Assembly (NCBI RefSeq): GCF_000524195.1
Contig: NW_020170406.1
Location: 389,304 to 453,303 of the forward strand
DNA: 64,000 bases
Source of the DNA: Echinococcus granulosus
Taxonomy: Eukaryota; Platyhelminthes; Cestoda; Cyclophyllidea; Taeniidae
Direction of reading: 5' to 3'
Shown here: piece by piece, positions 60,601 to 64,000 of the stretch
Numbering within the stretch: position 1 is the stretch's first letter
How the letters are laid out: every line of letters begins with the position of its first letter
Position numbers and translations under genes: made by a program
Notes under the pieces: generated by a model
What the model was told of the DNA's origin: nothing
The model's database searches: none
The model's input: the letters and a program-made list of their open reading frames with translations, nothing else

Positions 60601-63510
60601 AAAACTCAACTCGCAGAAAAGTGGCTTTCAAATCTTCTCTTTAGTTCCACTGAGGTGGCAGAGGGAGAGCCCACTCAATTATTTGGGCGGTTCCTATCAG
60701 GGTCTTCGTCCACCTCAAAACGCGTCTACGCTGCACTCTCGAATGTTCTCCGATCCGGATGTCTTCTACCAGGACGGTCCGTTGGATGCCCTCTGCTGTT
60801 GGCAGGAGCGTCGTCAACCTGTTGTTGATGAATATGAGCAATGCTCGGGACCAGCTTATGATGAGGAGTACGAAGGGGACTGGCAACAATCGAGTTCTTT
60901 TGAACAACGGGATCGAAAACCCCGCCGTCTACCCTCCAGCTATCTTCAACCACCTTTGGGTGATTATGGATGCTGGTAGGTGAAGGTTCTTTCCTACTCC
61001 TTAATGCATAAGTTTATTTTTAATACATTTCAGTGCATGAGCCTTGCTATAAGCGTGAAAGGAAGCATAGGTTGCGTGGACAGACCTTGGTACTACTTTT
61101 AAGTCATTTTTAAGGTCATATTCACGGTGAGGTTTCCGTCATTTCAATCATTCGCGTAATTTTCTGAGAGCTTATAGGGACACTCATTCTCTTAAAAATT
61201 TTACCGGCAGAATTTCCTGAAATCTACTCAAACAAATCAAAACTTTGCTTATTTTCTTCAGAGCATCATTTTTTAAGGTTAATTCATTGGTGAATTTCAA
61301 ATTGGCAATGAATTGGAATGAAAGTAGGGAATACTTCCATATTTCACTCACCGTTTGGTTTAACGTTGGCATTTAAAAGGGTTTATACTGCATTACGATT
61401 GTTCATCGCGCATCTTTTCATCTTTCTCAATCGCAAGTAGGTGTTCTAAATTTCTTAGTATTTTAAATAAAGCGTGTATTTTGCCGTTTCCCCTAAGATT
61501 AAAAAGGTTTACGTGATTTCCAACTAGAATACCTGAATTATGTTTTTGAAATGCCGATGAAGGATGATGATTTGCTACTAAGAACATTTGGCTGCAATCA
61601 AAATACAATAGAATTCTCTTCCATTCTGATCACAGATACAACAAATTGCGATTGTTTGATTATTTTCAGAAATAAATTAAAGTGTTTGAGCATTTGAAGT
61701 TGAAAGCAATTTTCACATTTTAATGTTATTGCCTCAAAGTAAAGTATTTATTCGTTTTTCGTAAAATGTGCGGTATCTATACTTGGTTCTCTCACCACTT
61801 TCACCATCCGCAAATCAAGATTTTGGAATTTCGCAATTGCTTTTATTCTAGATGCCACTCATCCCTGTTTTGTATCTCAACTCGGAATATCCCACCGTCT
61901 ATGCTACTAAGTTTGGTAGCTCTCTGTTACCTTGGATTTTTTTGCAGTACAAACCCTTTTGTACAAGGGTCGGCTCTTATTACTAGTAAAAGGGCTTTGT
62001 GGAGTTAACTTGACACTGGTACGGTCTGTCCTGCATAAACCATCTGCTTTCTGTCACACCAACCGGAAGCATTAAGCTGAGCCATCCTATCTGACCAAGG
62101 CTGCCCGGTTGTTTAATTATTTTACTCAAAAATATATTTCCCAAATCAAGCTTTAGAAAAGAGTTGCTATGGATTAGATAATTAAAACTATCTTCCTTTC
62201 CCATATTTTAGGTCTGACACGGGTATGCCGCCTGCCACGAGAACAATAGACACGACTCGAAGATGGTCTAGGTGAGCGAATGACGGGGTTTGACGAGACC
62301 AAGTGTTGAGGACTTTCGATGTAGAAGTGATCTATAAAAAAGGGATATTTGGTGAAACAGCATAAATCATAAATGAGTGATTTTTTCTTACTCTCTTTGC
62401 AACTCTGATGTAATGATAGATGCGCAGACACGAATCAAATCCACTGAACAGATGGTCTATTCATATAGCAAAGGTCCTTTGATCTCCAAATGTCCCGGTA
62501 GCACTTTTTCATATGTCTGAGTTCTCAAGCGCAGTTTTTTTCTCCGCTTTTATGCCTGAACAGAAATGAAAGCTGTATTAGGTTACATGCAGTGGAAACT
62601 CTTTTTTGGTACTTATTTGTTCATTTATTAAGTTTTAACCTTCAAGCTAGTTTTGGGATATTTTCAAGCTCCAAACAGTAGATACTGATAGCCAAAAATT
62701 CATCAGTTCCTCATCAATATCAGCAGGCTCATTTAAAGGAGCTTCGTCAAACGCATTTTGTTCCTCTAGGACGCCCAATGATTGTCTCAAGTGGGAAAAA
62801 GTGCTACCGAACGCTTTTTGCTAAACTGTCAATGCAGCTTGCCATACCTTAAAATCCTGACAGAAGAGTACTGCACACATTTCCTCTACATTTTAACTAC
62901 ATGCTTGCTTACTCTTTGGGTAATGTGTTTTAGTGCAGCAACCAAATTTCACAAAGTTCTTGAGGGATCCGAAAAATTCCTACAAGTAAAACAATGATGA
63001 AAAACCTGGCAGGAGAGGGGCCCATAGTTCTTTTCGCACTGATGTCTTTCACAGCTGTAAAACTTTCATCATATTGCACAAATAAGGCATATTTTGTTGC
63101 TGACAATATCTACTAGTGGTAAACCGAACTCGCCCTCTTATCATCTCAATCGTATTCCTGGTTTGCTTCAGTAAAACCTAAACATCTACCATATAAGTGA
63201 TTCGATGGTACTTTACTAGTAGGGGACTGTTGTATCATTGCAGCTGGGACAGACATGGTTGTCCAGCAGAGCACTTGTACGATAACCTGAACTACTTCAA
63301 TGGCAACCGCTACTTCACAGACGATCAGTCGACAGATGAGTGGCCGCTGGACAGTTCATGCACGCTTCAAGGCCTCTCCGGCCCCTTCTACCCATCCCAA
63401 CAACCCTATCCCCTGATCGCGGAATATCATTCGTCTGACTCGGATACCACTTGGTTCCCACCCGGACGCCCCTTTGCTATGCCCAGTCAAAGGCTGTTCA
63501 GCGACGACAT
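48695..63510 (+). CDS. UNC13: UNC-13-type vesicle priming protein, N-terminal part (partial)
   Basis: UNC-13/Munc13 opens syntaxin and primes synaptic vesicles at active zones; its N-terminal C2A domain binds RIM or dimerises. Exons 48695-48821, 49515-49635 and 49820-49943 join in phase to a C2A domain: KEARLQGFSSSVAVLVALDV, GCNPIWNEEF, LLEVQLKGFLRRQTIGAFYV, IKKVRQG, then HPTWVALGAEVKLRNGKIVG and LDVWLTFDK, matching the Munc13 order W-D-T-x-x-G, P-L-K/R-x-x-R-Q, G-E-W-L-T-L, G-T-x-x-P-T. A possible exon 50165-50244 follows. Exons 55571-55873, 60645-60975 and 63244-63510 join in phase with each other and encode a Tyr/Asp/Cys/Pro-rich linker. The last ends at GACAT|GTGAGT, so the gene continues past the window; C1, C2B and MUN lie outside. 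The first coding exon is not identified, and at least one exon between 50244 and 55571 is missing, since the phases do not meet. Confidence 0.78.
50245..55570. other. Large intron region of the UNC-13 gene
   Basis: At 5.3 kb it should contain at least one undetected exon, because the phase leaving 50244 (0) differs from that entering 55571 (1). A weak candidate is 51174-51202 (DVEVNGANKK between AAG and GTGATT). A C-rich tract lies at 51422-51443. Other open frames (for example 52452-52787 plus and 54802-55119 minus) are unrecognised. Confidence 0.5.
51422..51443. repeat. Poly-C tract (G-run on the minus strand)
   Basis: Thirteen C, one A and six C occur in a row in an UNC-13 intron. The complementary G-runs could fold into a G-quadruplex. 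Confidence 0.85.
55874..60644. other. Large intron of the UNC-13 gene
   Basis: The 4.8 kb intron interrupts a Leu codon (CAG C|TT CCA), and its two flanking exons are in phase. The longest open frame inside (plus 57837-58292, 151 codons) starts with a hydrophobic stretch but has no recognised domain. I see nothing else. Confidence 0.6.
60976..63243. other. Intron of the UNC-13 gene
   Basis: The 2.3 kb intron begins GTAGGT and ends TTGCAG, splitting a Cys codon (TG|C). I see no gene, repeat or RNA in it. Confidence 0.7.
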
Positions 63511-64000
63511 GTGAGTTGGGTCCACCTTTATGAGATCCTCTGACCGTTTAAACTAAATTGAAAAGGGAATTTTATTTTCTAGTAGAAACAACTACTTTTA
63601 ACTGGTTTTTGGTCTAGTGGATTATGGGCATTTTCACTCTACTGATCTTAAAGTTTTATATATGATTATCAAACCCATGAATCCATTATACCATCACAAT
63701 TGCGTTATTCTAGTGTCAGTACAAGCAACTCAACTTCCAGAAGTAAAGTGTTTATTTGGTTTGTTTGAGCCGCTCTGATCTTCTGGAATAGCTATCATAT
63801 CAATTTGATAATCACCAATTCACTTGTGGTTTAAAATGTATCTCTAGCATTTACTAGTTTCCAATTCAATTTGGTAGCAGTCTCGTCTGAAAAATTGAAA
63901 ATACCAAAAGCGAACTATCTGCTTTAACTATTAGACAACCTTGATACATTAGTTAAACTCAGGCCAAGCAAAACAGTACATTCAATTTTAGTTATCGAGG
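63511..64000. other. Start of the next UNC-13 intron
   Basis: The sequence after the donor GTGAGT at 63511 is AT-rich and stop-dense to the window edge. I see no further exon. Confidence 0.6.

Noticed and set aside
1..64000. tRNA, rRNA, CRISPR array or bacterial operon
   Set aside because: No cloverleaf with conserved boxes, no rRNA-like block and no regularly spaced repeats were seen. The genes are intron-containing animal genes.

Overview
The window is animal nuclear DNA: AT-rich intergenic and intronic sequence with short, GC-richer exons joined by GT-AG introns. The conserved proteins are clearly metazoan but divergent. Long introns, very low gene density, possible trans-splice acceptors directly before start codons and short TG...CA terminal-repeat elements suggest a parasitic flatworm, most likely a tapeworm. 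That placement is inference; no search was run.

Six genes can be supported by splicing exons by eye, checking reading phase at each junction and matching family motifs. From left to right they are: RBM8A/Y14, an exon-junction-complex RNA-binding protein (minus, 10143-11548); a ZIP zinc transporter nearest ZIP13/ZIP7 (minus, 13080-18638); UFC1, the E2 enzyme of ufmylation (minus, 21121-21662); SMU1, a spliceosome-associated WD40 protein (plus, 24529-30715); a MED25-like Mediator subunit about twice the length of the human protein (minus, 31349-45316 or beyond); and the N-terminal part of an UNC-13-type synaptic vesicle priming protein (plus, from about 48695 to beyond the right edge).

Layout: 1-10 kb holds no gene I can support. 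From 10 to 21.7 kb three minus-strand genes follow one another. UFC1 and SMU1 are divergent across 2.9 kb. SMU1 and MED25 are convergent, with 633 bp between stop codons. MED25 and UNC-13 are divergent across about 3.4 kb, which contains an inverted pair of LTR-like repeats. Two genes act in mRNA processing (RBM8A, SMU1) and one in transcription (MED25). They are not an operon, and no novel multi-gene system is evident.

The most interesting observations are the expanded MED25 (a long N-terminal extension before the VWA domain, an insert inside it and Gln/Ala-rich tails), the aromatic/acidic lineage-specific linker of UNC-13, a dispersed family of about 170-197 bp LTR-like elements, and AG acceptors abutting the ATG of SMU1 and RBM8A.
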